Assembly: GCA_045866275.1 (NCBI GenBank)
Contig: BAAFRX010000012.1
Span: forward strand, 15,814-79,813
Source of the DNA: Sideroxyarcus sp045866275
GTDB taxonomy: Bacteria; Pseudomonadota; Gammaproteobacteria; Burkholderiales; Gallionellaceae
DNA: 64,000 nt
Reading direction: 5' to 3'
Part shown: one piece after another, positions 8,985 to 17,146 of the stretch
How the letters are laid out: the number at the start of each line of letters is the position of its first letter
Position numbering within the stretch: the stretch's first letter is position 1
Notes under the pieces: generated by a model
Told to the model about the DNA's origin: nothing
Databases searched by the model: none
What the model saw: the letters and a program-made list of their open reading frames with translations, nothing else
Translations under genes and position numbers: made by a program

Positions 8985-9013
8985 GATCGGGTGCGAACCC
9001 GACCCGCATCGGG
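8985..9013. repeat. Divergent copy of the TCGGGTT/AACCCGA repeat
   Basis: ATCGGGTGCGAACCCGACCC followed by GCATCGGG resembles the hairpins at 17061, 21081, 30850 and 35931. The match is partial and the second hairpin is degenerate, so membership is tentative. It lies just upstream of the predicted promoter of the ZIP transporter gene. Confidence 0.4.
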
Positions 9014-9018
9014 TAGGC

Positions 9019-9031
9019 TACAATGCGCGCC
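9019..9031 (+). promoter_or_regulatory. Promoter -10 and GC discriminator for the ZIP gene
   Basis: TACAAT at 9019-9024 is followed directly by GCGCGCC, the same -10/discriminator pattern seen before rimO, ribF, tRNA-Thr, rpsB and rpsF. No clear -35 box is visible at the proper distance. The start codon at 9052 lies about 20 bases from the predicted transcript start. Confidence 0.5.
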
Positions 9032-9051
9032 CTGAAAATGTCTTGTCCGAA

Positions 9052-9825
9052 ATGACCACTCTTGCCTGGATCATCGTTGCCAGTCTGTTCGGCGGCGTGT
9101 TGAGCGTACTCGCGGCGGCGCTGTTCGCGCTCAATACGCGCGCGCACTGGATTGGCGCGCTGGTCAGCTACGCCATCGGCGCGCTGCTGGGCGCGGTGTT
9201 TCTCGACATCCTGCCGGAAGCGATCGAATTGTCGCCCAACGTGGCGGCGGTGAGCGCTACCGTGCTGTTTGGCATCCTGCTGTTCTTCACCTTGGAGAAA
9301 GTACTGATCTGGCGCCACTGCCACCACGACCATTGTGAAGTGCACGAGCCGCACGAACCGGCTGCGCACGACCACGGGCGCAGCGGTACCATGGTCATGA
9401 TCGGCGATACGTTCCACAACTTTATCGACGGCATCATCATCGCCACCGCATTCCTGGCGGACACCCGCCTCGGCATCGTCACCGCACTGGCCATCATCGC
9501 GCACGAGATTCCCCAGGAAGTCGGAGATTTCGCCATCCTGCTCCATTCCGGCTACAGCAAGCTGCGCGCCTTCCAGCTCAATCTTGTTTCCAGTGTCGCC
9601 ACGCTGATCGGCGGCGTGCTGGCCTATTTCACCCTGCAGGATTTGCAGGCCTGGACGCCGTATATCCTCGCCCTGGCCGCGGCCAGCATGATCTACGTCG
9701 CCGTGGCCGACCTCATTCCGGGGCTGCATAAACGCACCCGGATGCGCGACACCGTGCAGCAGGTGTCGTTGATCGTGTTCGGCGTGGCGACCGTTGCCCT
9801 GGTCGGCTTCGTCGCCGCAGTGTAG
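9052..9825 (+). CDS. ZIP family divalent metal transporter
   Basis: A 257-residue inner-membrane protein with about seven or eight helices and a His-rich cytoplasmic loop around residues 85-110 (HCHHDHCEVHEPHE). The metal path is marked by HNFIDGIIIATAF and HEIPQEVGDFAILL, the paired helices of ZIP carriers that import Zn, Fe or Mn into the cytoplasm. I start at ATG 9052, which places the first helix at the N-terminus; an in-frame upstream ATG at 8944 would lie before the promoter. Ten bases separate it from a CDF exporter, forming an import/export pair. Confidence 0.88.
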   Translation: MTTLAWIIVASLFGGVLSVLAAALFALNTRAHWIGALVSYAIGALLGAVFLDILPEAIELSPNVAAVSATVLFGILLFFTLEKVLIWRHCHHDHCEVHEPHEPAAHDHGRSGTMVMIGDTFHNFIDGIIIATAFLADTRLGIVTALAIIAHEIPQEVGDFAILLHSGYSKLRAFQLNLVSSVATLIGGVLAYFTLQDLQAWTPYILALAAASMIYVAVADLIPGLHKRTRMRDTVQQVSLIVFGVATVALVGFVAAV

Positions 9826-9834
9826 GGGGCGGAC

Positions 9835-10692
9835 ATGGACGACCGCCTCAAACGCTATGTCTGGCTGTCGATTGCGGCGGCCATCGCCACCATTCTGCTC
9901 AAGGGCGTCGCGTGGTGGCTGACCGGCTCGGTCGGCCTGTTGTCCGACACGCTGGAATCCTTCGTCAACCTGGCCGGCGCCTTGATGGCGTTCGCCATGC
10001 TGACGCTCGCGGCCGTACCGGCGGATGACAAACATGCTTTCGGCCACGGCAAAGCCGAATATTTTTCCAGTGCGTTCGAGGGATTCCTCATCCTGCTCGC
10101 GGCAGCCAGCATCGCCTATGCCGCGATTGACCGTCTGCTGCATCCGCAAGCACTTGAAGCAGTCGGGGTCGGTCTGCTGGTGTCGGTCGTGGCCTCCCTC
10201 ATCAATCTGTTCGCCGCATTCGAGCTGCTCAAGGCGGGGCGCCAGTTCAACTCGATCACGCTTGAAGCCGATGCCAAACACCTGATGACCGATGTATGGA
10301 CCTCGGTCGGCGTCATCGTTGGCGTGGGGCTGGTCTGGCTCAGCGGCTGGCTGTGGCTGGATCCGCTGATCGCCTTGCTGGTGGCGGCGAACATCGTGTG
10401 GACCGGCTGGCAGTTGCTGCACCGCTCCGCCTCCGGCCTGATGGATGAAGTCTTGCCGCCGCAACAATTGGCCGGAATTGAACAGGTGCTGGACGGCTAC
10501 CGCCGGCAGGGACTGGTGTTCGAGGAATTGCGTACCCGCCAGGCGGGGATGCAGGCCTTCATTTCCCTGCACGTGCGCGTTCCCGGCGAGTGGTCGGTCG
10601 CGCAAGGGCATGACTGGCTGGAGCGGATCGAGGCGGACATTCGCACCATCGTGCCGGGCGGCAATGTGATCACGCATCTGGAGCCGATCTAA
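9835..10692 (+). CDS. Cation diffusion facilitator (CDF) family metal efflux protein
   Basis: A 285-residue protein with six hydrophobic segments and a C-terminal cytoplasmic CDF domain (residues about 205-285). The TM2 motif is SDTLESFVNL and the TM5 motif is HLMTDVWTS, with the HxxxD metal pair. KHAFGHGKAEYF in the first loop is a CDF hallmark. The TM2 site differs from the DxxxD of Zn exporters such as FieF, so metal preference cannot be assigned. It would export Fe, Zn or Mn by proton antiport. It is directly downstream of the ZIP gene and probably co-transcribed. Confidence 0.88.
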   Translation: MDDRLKRYVWLSIAAAIATILLKGVAWWLTGSVGLLSDTLESFVNLAGALMAFAMLTLAAVPADDKHAFGHGKAEYFSSAFEGFLILLAAASIAYAAIDRLLHPQALEAVGVGLLVSVVASLINLFAAFELLKAGRQFNSITLEADAKHLMTDVWTSVGVIVGVGLVWLSGWLWLDPLIALLVAANIVWTGWQLLHRSASGLMDEVLPPQQLAGIEQVLDGYRRQGLVFEELRTRQAGMQAFISLHVRVPGEWSVAQGHDWLERIEADIRTIVPGGNVITHLEPI

Positions 10693-10857
10693 ACATCTGC
10701 TTGTCGTTGGCGCAAAATTACCCGTATCATGGAAACCGACCGGGTAGCGGACGTAATTGAACCGGATTTATTGTTCTTTATTACGGGATCTTCCCCGTGA
10801 TTGGCGCGGAAGATGGGTGCGGCGGTTTTGTTTCAGATACCCCAGGGAGGAGAGAAA

Positions 10858-11760
10858 ATGCAGGCCATTTCGTCTTTCAATAATCCAGCAGATGCAACCT
10901 TCACTCAACTTTCAACGCGCTTTGATTCCGAGTGCGGAATTTTCTGGACGTATAGCGATCCGGAAGGCGTGCCTTGTTTTAATCTTACCTTTTTGGATGA
11001 TTTGATTCGTCACCATAATGCCATAAAAAACAGCGGTGGTCGCATATTACGGGATGGGGTATGGCACGATATTCATTATTCGGTCGGTGCTTCTTTAACC
11101 CCCGGGGTCTTTAATCTGGGTGGGGAGATATCGCTGTTCAGGCGATTGATTCGGGAGCGGGATCGAGATGGGCTCTTGAGTTATGCCACCCAGTGTGTGG
11201 ATGCATTGATTCTTCGCATCCACCATTTTGACCTGCCACTCACCACGATTAGCCTGGTTCAAGGAGATGCTCTGGGAGGAGGATTTGAAGCTGCACTGAC
11301 CAGCGATGTCATTATCGCCGAGAAGGGTAGCATCATGGGATTCCCGGAGGTTTTGTTTAATCTGTTCCCGGGTATGGGGGCATACAGTTTGTTGGGCCGA
11401 AAGGTCGGGTCCCAAAATGCCGAGAAAATTATTTTGAGCGGGAAGATGTTCACGGCCGAAGAGTTGCTGGGAATGGGTGTGGTGGACGTGATTGCCGAAA
11501 ATGGCGAAGGTGAGAAAGCGCTGTTCGACTACGTCAAGAAACAAGAAAGAAGATCAAACGCGTACCAGGCTGTTCAACGCGCCAAACATCGTTTCAATCC
11601 GGTGACCCATCAGGAACTGCTCGACATCACCACGATCTGGGTTGATGCCGCACTCAAGCTGACCGAGAAAGACCTGAAGGTGATGGACCGGCTGGTGCGT
11701 TCGCAGGAGCGCAACTTCATTCATTCCAAGGAAGCGCAGCCCCAGCGCAACGCGGCCTGA
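10858..11760 (+). CDS. rpfF: DSF synthase, RpfF-type crotonase family enzyme
   Basis: A 300-residue crotonase-fold protein. The two catalytic glutamates of RpfF have clear counterparts: E144 in GDALGGGFEAAL and E164 in GFPEVLFNLFPGMGAYSLL. Their spacing of 20 equals that of E141/E161 in Xanthomonas RpfF, and overall length is close to the family's 289. RpfF acts on acyl-ACP as thioesterase and dehydratase to release cis-2-unsaturated fatty acid signals (DSF). ATG 10858 has a GGAGGAGAG site. The gene ends only 3 bp from the end of a convergent RpfC-like kinase, as expected for an rpf locus. Chain length of the product is unknown. Confidence 0.9.
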   Translation: MQAISSFNNPADATFTQLSTRFDSECGIFWTYSDPEGVPCFNLTFLDDLIRHHNAIKNSGGRILRDGVWHDIHYSVGASLTPGVFNLGGEISLFRRLIRERDRDGLLSYATQCVDALILRIHHFDLPLTTISLVQGDALGGGFEAALTSDVIIAEKGSIMGFPEVLFNLFPGMGAYSLLGRKVGSQNAEKIILSGKMFTAEELLGMGVVDVIAENGEGEKALFDYVKKQERRSNAYQAVQRAKHRFNPVTHQELLDITTIWVDAALKLTEKDLKVMDRLVRSQERNFIHSKEAQPQRNAA

Positions 11761-11763
11761 CAC

Positions 11764-14271
11764 TCACATCGACAGCCGGCTGCTGTCCCCGAGATACTGG
11801 ATCAGCAGCATCCTGGCTGATTTGAAATCAGCTCTCGCTTCATCCATCCACTCCGGCGCGCGGGTCTGCAGTTCAGCAGGGTTGCTCGACAAGATCCTGC
11901 CGCAGGTCTGGTGCAACGCTTCGGCGCCGATGTTGCCGGAACTGCCCTTGATCATGTGTGCCAGTTCCTTGAACGTGGCGTACTCCCGGTTGGCCAGTGC
12001 GGTCTGCATCGCTTCCAGCAATTTTTCCGTTTCCGCAATGAAACCGTGGATCACCAGGGGCAGGAAGTTGGTTTGTCCTTGTCCGATCAGGGCAAGCTGA
12101 TGCAGGGTTTGTTCGTTCAGAACGGTCGAATCTGCAGTCGCCGCTTGGTTTGTGCCCTCCGGTTCCGGGATTTCGTCCAACTCCGCCTTGCGCCGGGTCG
12201 AGGTCAGTCTGGCAATGGTATCGAGCAGCACGATGGTATCCACCGGTTTGGTCAGATAGCCCTCCACGGCAGCCGCTTCGCATTCGCGCAGCGCCTCGGT
12301 GGTCGCATCGGCGGTCAGGATGATGGCGGGCACGGGGGCGCTGCGCAGCGACGTGGCGCGATGGATTTTGATGATTTCCAGCCCGCCCATGTCGGGCATG
12401 TTCTTGTCGAGGATCATCAGATCGAAACGTCCCTGTTCCAGCAGGTCCAGCGCCTGTTCGCCGGACTCGGCCAGCTCGACCGTGTGCCCGCCATGTTCGA
12501 GGATGCGCGCGATGATTTTGCGGTTGGTGCCGTTGTCGTCGGCAACCAGGATGCGCACCCCCTCCCGCTCGCGGAGGTTGCGCTCGTAGTGTTCGCGGAA
12601 AGAGATTGCACCGGCTGCCGGGTGCGGAGCCATCACACCGTGCAGGGCATTGAACAGCAAGGCCTTGTCCAGCGGTGCGCGCAGGACGCAGGCGAAGCCC
12701 ATGCAGAGATAATCCACGCCGTTCTCCGCCTGTGCGTCGAGGTTGAGCAGCATCAGCGAAACTTCGCTTGCGCCCTCAAGCGCGCTGCGGGCGAATTCGG
12801 CCGCACTCATGTTGAGATGCGGTTCAGAACCCATCACGACCGTGGATTTCTGCACCGACAGTGGCAGGCTGCGCAGGCGGTAAAACAGCTGCTGTGCGGA
12901 CGGTTCATGCTCGAAGCGGATTTTCCAGCCGGCCAGTGTGGTGGCGAGAACACTCCTCTCCAAGGGGGAAAAACCAAAGCCGATGACGCGGAGTTGTTCG
13001 AGTGAAGTGGGGGCGGCCGCACGCAGTGCAGCCGCTTGTTTTTGCAGGGGCAACTCGAACCAGAATGTGCTGCCGATGCCCGGTTCGCTGTGGACGCCAA
13101 TCTCCCCGTCCATGAGCCGCACCAGATCGCGCGAGATCGTGGTGCCCAGTCCGGTACCGCCGTAGAGGCGGGCGATGGAAGCGTCGGCCTGGCGGAAGCG
13201 CTCGAAGATGGCTGGTTGCGCTTTGGCGGGGATGCCGATGCCGGTATCGATGATCTCGAAGCGGAGACGCGTATCCGCAATGGATTGCCGCACGGTGCCG
13301 ATGCGCAATTCCACACTGCCCTTGGCGGTGAACTTGATCGCGTTGCCGAGCAGATTGATCAGGACCTGGGTCAGGTGCAGGGCGTCGCCATGCAGGGCGA
13401 AAGCGGTATCCGGGGAGAAGCGGATATGCAGGTGCAGTCCCTTGGCATTGGCTTGCGGCATGAATAGCTCGACCGCATTGTTGACCAGTTCATGCAAGTC
13501 AAAATCCACTTTCTCCGTCACCATCTTGCCGCTCTCGATCTTCGAGATGTCGAGGACGTTTTCGATCAACTGGCGCAGGATGCTTGATGAGTTTTTCAGG
13601 GTGTTGACCAGATCGCGCTGCTCGTTGTTGAGCGGGGTTGCCGTCAGCAGGTCGGCCACCCCGACGACGCCGTTCAGCGGCGTGCGCATTTCGTGGCTCA
13701 TCTGGGCAAGGAACCGGCTCTTGGCCTGGTTGGCCTGCTTGGCTTTTTCCAGGGCATGGTTGAGTTGGTTGCGCAATTTGAGGATGTACAGCGGGATAAG
13801 AAATAGTATTGCCAGGAACCCTTCAACCAGGCGAGGATGTTCAATCCAGTAAGGATTGTGCGTGGCGATATACAAAAACATGAAAAAGCTGCAAACATGC
13901 GAGAAGAGCAAAGCGGCCACGCCGTAGCGCATTCCGTTGCCGACAATGACCCACAGATAAACACCATAAAACAACACCCCATTCACCCCGGCAACCATCA
14001 TCGAGGCGCTGGTTGCCAGGAGGTCGAAAAATATGCTGAAGGCGATTCGCGCGCGGTTCAGGGAGGGACTGAATACCAGATATAGGGCAAGCAGGATGGA
14101 ATACAGCGCGAAAACCAGCACGATGGCGATTTCAATGGCAGACGTTTGTCCTTTGACGATCCATAGATAAAAAAACAGGATCGGCGTGATGAGCAGCCGG
14201 ATTGCCGCCTGCTCGTGTTCGCCGTTGCGACGCCTGAGTTGCAGGAAGAAATGAGAAAAAAGGCGTTTCAT
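11764..14271 (-). CDS. rpfC: RpfC-like hybrid sensor histidine kinase
   Basis: An 835-residue inner-membrane hybrid kinase. A 24-residue cytoplasmic start precedes about five hydrophobic helices (residues 24-165), matching the RpfC sensor. HisKA follows with phospho-His H193 (SHEMRTPLNG), then HATPase (N310, DTGIGIP 342-348, GGTGLG 371-376). Residues 425-548 look like a receiver fold lacking a phosphorylatable Asp. A complete receiver spans 572-690 (D578, D579, D622, K675), and an HPt domain holds H772 (AHMIKGSSGN). It would sense DSF and pass phosphate to RpfG. It is larger than Xanthomonas RpfC (726). The ATG overlaps the rpfG stop as ATGA. Confidence 0.88.
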   Translation of the reverse strand: MKRLFSHFFLQLRRRNGEHEQAAIRLLITPILFFYLWIVKGQTSAIEIAIVLVFALYSILLALYLVFSPSLNRARIAFSIFFDLLATSASMMVAGVNGVLFYGVYLWVIVGNGMRYGVAALLFSHVCSFFMFLYIATHNPYWIEHPRLVEGFLAILFLIPLYILKLRNQLNHALEKAKQANQAKSRFLAQMSHEMRTPLNGVVGVADLLTATPLNNEQRDLVNTLKNSSSILRQLIENVLDISKIESGKMVTEKVDFDLHELVNNAVELFMPQANAKGLHLHIRFSPDTAFALHGDALHLTQVLINLLGNAIKFTAKGSVELRIGTVRQSIADTRLRFEIIDTGIGIPAKAQPAIFERFRQADASIARLYGGTGLGTTISRDLVRLMDGEIGVHSEPGIGSTFWFELPLQKQAAALRAAAPTSLEQLRVIGFGFSPLERSVLATTLAGWKIRFEHEPSAQQLFYRLRSLPLSVQKSTVVMGSEPHLNMSAAEFARSALEGASEVSLMLLNLDAQAENGVDYLCMGFACVLRAPLDKALLFNALHGVMAPHPAAGAISFREHYERNLREREGVRILVADDNGTNRKIIARILEHGGHTVELAESGEQALDLLEQGRFDLMILDKNMPDMGGLEIIKIHRATSLRSAPVPAIILTADATTEALRECEAAAVEGYLTKPVDTIVLLDTIARLTSTRRKAELDEIPEPEGTNQAATADSTVLNEQTLHQLALIGQGQTNFLPLVIHGFIAETEKLLEAMQTALANREYATFKELAHMIKGSSGNIGAEALHQTCGRILSSNPAELQTRAPEWMDEARADFKSARMLLIQYLGDSSRLSM

Positions 14272-15377
14272 TTGACCGCCTGCATGCCTGGAGCACGGAT
14301 GTTGTCTATCAGCTGTTGCTGAACCAGCAGTACCTTGCTGTATTGCGCCACGAAGGCATCCACGCAATCCGGATCGAAGTGCGCGTCCTTGTGTGTCAGC
14401 AGGTATTCGAGGGCGTGATCGTTGCTCCAGGCGCTCTTGTAGGGACGCACCGAAGTCAGTGCATCGAACACGTCGGCGACAGCGACGATGCGCGACTCCA
14501 GCGGGATGTCCTTGCCGGCCAATCGGTTGGGATAGCCGCTGCCGTCGAATTTTTCGTGGTGGCCGAGCGAGATCTCCGCCGCCAGCACGATGAACTTCGA
14601 GCGGCTGTCGTGCAGCATGCGGTGGCCGATGAGCGGGTGCTGCTGCATCACCGCATATTCCTCCGGCGTCAGCTTGCCGGGCTTGAGCAGAATGTTGTCC
14701 GGGATGCCGATCTTGCCGATATCGTGCATCGGGGCGGCGATCTCGATCAGTTCGCAACGCTCTTTGGCAAGGCCCAGGCTTTCGGCGATCAGGCGCGCAT
14801 ATTTCGCCATGCGCAGCACGTGGTTGCCGGTGTCCGAGTCGCGATACTCGCCGGCCTTGGCCAGACGGTACAGCGTCTCCCGCTCGCGTTCCTCGATCTG
14901 CGCGGTCGCGGCGATCACCGCCTGCTCCAGCGAGCGCGCGCGGCCGTGCACCACTTTCTGGTGCAGGCGCAGGGACAGCAGGTTGCGGCATCTCACCCGG
15001 CATTCGTAGGGGTCGATCGGCTTGCTGATGAAGTCCGTCGCGCCGGCATCCAGCACCTGATAGCGCGTCTGTTTCTCGTTTGCCACAGTGACCATCACCA
15101 CCGGCACATCTTCGAGGTGGGGGGTTCGCCTGATGCGGGCGATGACCTCCAGTCCGGACAGTTGATCCATCAGGTAATCGACCAGGATCAGGTCGGGCTG
15201 GTGGTGGCCGAGCCAGGCCAGGGCGGCTACCGGGTCGGCAAAGGTCGTTACCTCGACATTGGCATGGATATTCTTGACCACGCGTTCAAGGATGATTCTG
15301 CTGGTAAATTCGTCATCGATGATGAGGACAGAGGGCGACGCACCGGAAAGTTCGGATTTCAATAAATCAGCGGGCAT
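14268..15377 (-). CDS. rpfG: RpfG-like response regulator with HD-GYP phosphodiesterase domain
   Basis: A 369-residue two-domain regulator. The receiver domain (residues 16-135) has D21/D22, phospho-acceptor D67 in LILVDYLMD and K119. The HD-GYP domain (about 165-350) has H218-D219 in HDIGKIGIPD and the full HHEKFDGSGYP motif at 273-283, so cyclic-di-GMP hydrolysis should be intact. Length is close to Xanthomonas RpfG (378). A perfect AAGGAGG site precedes the ATG. It is first in the operon with rpfC, the usual order for rpfG and rpfC. Signal sensing should therefore lower cyclic-di-GMP in the cytoplasm. Confidence 0.9.
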   Translation of the reverse strand: MPADLLKSELSGASPSVLIIDDEFTSRIILERVVKNIHANVEVTTFADPVAALAWLGHHQPDLILVDYLMDQLSGLEVIARIRRTPHLEDVPVVMVTVANEKQTRYQVLDAGATDFISKPIDPYECRVRCRNLLSLRLHQKVVHGRARSLEQAVIAATAQIEERERETLYRLAKAGEYRDSDTGNHVLRMAKYARLIAESLGLAKERCELIEIAAPMHDIGKIGIPDNILLKPGKLTPEEYAVMQQHPLIGHRMLHDSRSKFIVLAAEISLGHHEKFDGSGYPNRLAGKDIPLESRIVAVADVFDALTSVRPYKSAWSNDHALEYLLTHKDAHFDPDCVDAFVAQYSKVLLVQQQLIDNIRAPGMQAVK

Positions 15378-15694
15378 GATGTAGCCTCCTTGGGCGGGCA
15401 GTGAAACCGGGCATGGGCGGCTGTTCGACTACGATGAATCGACTTCCGGCAGACATGCATAAAGGCATTTTTCCACTGCGTATAAGTAGTTAGGGGGTTC
15501 GGAGTAGAACCTCGCCGCTTTTTTCCGTCAAGTTTTGCGCGTTTGCGTAAAACCAACGGCAACTCCTTATCGGCCGGTCTGGCGAATACTTGAGGCCTTA
15601 TTCTGAAAAATTTACCCGTGGTTGCAGCGTTTCTCGGCACGGTATAATCCGCGCCCGCTTTCATCACTGGTCCCGCTTGCGCGGGTTTCGTTCC
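15378..15694. other. Intergenic region between rpfG and rimO
   Basis: No gene is supported in these 317 bases. The left part must hold the promoter of the leftward rpfG-rpfC operon, for which no convincing boxes are seen. The right part holds the rimO promoter. GCGGG(TTTC)-type short inverted repeats occur near 15672-15688 in the rimO leader (CCCGC TTG CGCGGG) and may form a small hairpin. Confidence 0.6.
15622..15648 (+). promoter_or_regulatory. rimO promoter
   Basis: TTGCAG (15622-15627 region) and TATAAT (15643-15648) are separated by about 15 bases. The -10 is followed directly by CCGCGCCC. This gives a predicted leader of about 40 nt before the rimO ATG. Confidence 0.6.
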
Positions 15695-17011
15695 ATGCAT
15701 CCTGCTTCTCCCAAGATCGGTTTCGTCTCGCTGGGGTGTCCCAAGGCGACCGTCGATTCCGAGCACATCCTCACCCGCATGCGTGCGGAAGGTTACGAAA
15801 TCTCGCCCAGTTACCAGGAAGCCGATCTGGTGGTGGTCAACACCTGCGGCTTCATCGACAGCGCCGTGGCGGAATCGCTGGACGCCATCGGCGAAGCCTT
15901 GCAGGAGAACGGCCGCGTCATCGTCACCGGCTGCCTCGGCGCCAAGGGCGACATCGTGCAGCAGACGCATCCCAAGGTGCTCGCCGTGACCGGCCCGCAC
16001 GAGACCGACGCGGTGATGAACGCGGTGCACCTGCATCTGCCGAAATTGCACGACCCTTACACCGACCTGGTGCCGCCGCAGGGCGTGCGCCTGACGCCGC
16101 AACACTTCGCCTATCTGAAGATCTCCGAAGGCTGCAACCACCGCTGCACCTTTTGCATCATCCCGTCCCTGCGCGGCGACCTGGTCAGCCGTCCGGTGCA
16201 CGAAGTCATGCAGGAAGCGGAAAAGCTGGTCGAGTCCGGCGTCAAGGAACTACTGGTCATCTCACAGGACACCTCGGCTTACGGCGTGGACATGAAATAT
16301 CGCACCGGCTTCTGGAACGGCCGCCCGCTGAAGACGCGCATGACCGACCTGGCCGGCGCGCTGGGCAGCCTCGGTGTATGGACGCGCCTTCATTATGTCT
16401 ATCCCTATCCGAGCGTGGATGAGGTCATCCCGCTGATGGCAGAGGGGAAAATCCTGCCTTACCTCGACATCCCGTTCCAGCACGCCAACGAGCGCATCCT
16501 GAAACTGATGAAGCGTCCGGCCAGCAGCGAGAACGTGCTGAAGCGCATCCGGCAATGGCGGGAGACCTGCCCGGAGATCGTGTTGCGCAGCACCTTCATC
16601 GTCGGCTTTCCCGGCGAGACGGAAGAGGAATTCGAAGAACTGCTCGACTTCATCGAAGAGGCGCAACTGGACCGCGTCGGTGCCTTCAAATACTCGCCGG
16701 TGGAGGGCGCCGCCTCGAATGCATTGCCCGACCACGTCGATTCCGAGGAGCAGGAAGATCGCCTCGCGCGCCTGATGTATCTGCAGGAAGAGATCAGCGC
16801 CGCCAAGCTGGCGAAAAAAGTCGGCCAGACCCTAACCGTGCTGGTGGACGATGTGGACGATGAAGGCTCGGTCGCGCGCAGTGCCGCCGATGCGCCGGAG
16901 ATCGACGGGCTGGTTTATATCAACGGCGAAGACCTGGCAGTGGGCGAATTCGTCACGGTGAGGATCACCGACTCGGACGAGCATGATCTGTGGGGCGAGG
17001 TTGTCAGGTGA
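15695..17011 (+). CDS. rimO: Ribosomal protein S12 methylthiotransferase RimO
   Basis: A 438-residue radical-SAM enzyme that adds a methylthio group to the conserved Asp of ribosomal protein S12. The N-terminal cluster-binding domain has three Cys (SLGCPKATVDSE, VVNTCGFIDSA, VTGCLGAKGD). The radical-SAM motif CNHRCTFC is followed by IIPSLRGDLVSR, the stretch that separates RimO from the tRNA enzyme MiaB. A TRAM domain forms the last 65 residues. ATG 15695 is chosen because it matches the family start and lies downstream of the promoter; an upstream in-frame extension would precede the promoter. Confidence 0.95.
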   Translation: MHPASPKIGFVSLGCPKATVDSEHILTRMRAEGYEISPSYQEADLVVVNTCGFIDSAVAESLDAIGEALQENGRVIVTGCLGAKGDIVQQTHPKVLAVTGPHETDAVMNAVHLHLPKLHDPYTDLVPPQGVRLTPQHFAYLKISEGCNHRCTFCIIPSLRGDLVSRPVHEVMQEAEKLVESGVKELLVISQDTSAYGVDMKYRTGFWNGRPLKTRMTDLAGALGSLGVWTRLHYVYPYPSVDEVIPLMAEGKILPYLDIPFQHANERILKLMKRPASSENVLKRIRQWRETCPEIVLRSTFIVGFPGETEEEFEELLDFIEEAQLDRVGAFKYSPVEGAASNALPDHVDSEEQEDRLARLMYLQEEISAAKLAKKVGQTLTVLVDDVDDEGSVARSAADAPEIDGLVYINGEDLAVGEFVTVRITDSDEHDLWGEVVR

Positions 17012-17060
17012 TGTAGGTCTGGATTTATCCCGACAACGCCGGTTCATTTTCACGATACCC

Positions 17061-17122
17061 GTCGGACTAAAGTCCGACCCACAAAACCATCGTCGTGCTC
17101 TGTGGGTCGGGTTTTAACCCAA
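17061..17122. repeat. TCGGACT/TCGGGTT double-hairpin repeat, copy A
   Basis: Two hairpins face each other: GTCGGACTAAAGTCCGAC and GGGTTTTAACCC. They are joined by CCACA...TGTGGG, which can pair with each other. The same composite occurs inverted at 30850-30911, and partial forms occur at 21081 and 35931. It sits between rimO and ribF, immediately before the ribF -10 box, so it forms the -35 side of that promoter. Confidence 0.85.
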
Positions 17123-17131
17123 CAAGAAATG

Positions 17132-17137
17132 TATAAT
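17132..17137 (+). promoter_or_regulatory. ribF -10 box, possible leaderless start
   Basis: TATAAT is followed by CCGCGCC and then the ATG of ribF at 17147, only ten bases from the -10. A transcript starting at the usual distance would begin within a few bases of the start codon. No ribosome binding site can be seen. The -35 region falls in the repeat at 17061-17122. Confidence 0.55.
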
Positions 17138-17146
17138 CCGCGCCTT

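Noticed and set aside
8887..10677. Long minus-strand open frame opposite the ZIP and CDF genes
   Set aside because: Composition (His, Gln, Asp, Gly rich) is that of an antisense shadow in GC-rich DNA, and the plus strand encodes two clear transporters.
10757..11005. Small plus-strand open frame overlapping the rpfF start
   Set aside because: It overlaps most of the rpfF N-terminus in another frame and has no ribosome site.
14272..15003. Reading of the RpfC frame upstream of 14271 as part of a 1079-residue protein
   Set aside because: The upstream part lies antiphase inside the HD-GYP regulator gene and has low-complexity Arg/Ala/Gly composition; the true start at 14271 begins with a typical membrane sensor and overlaps the rpfG stop.
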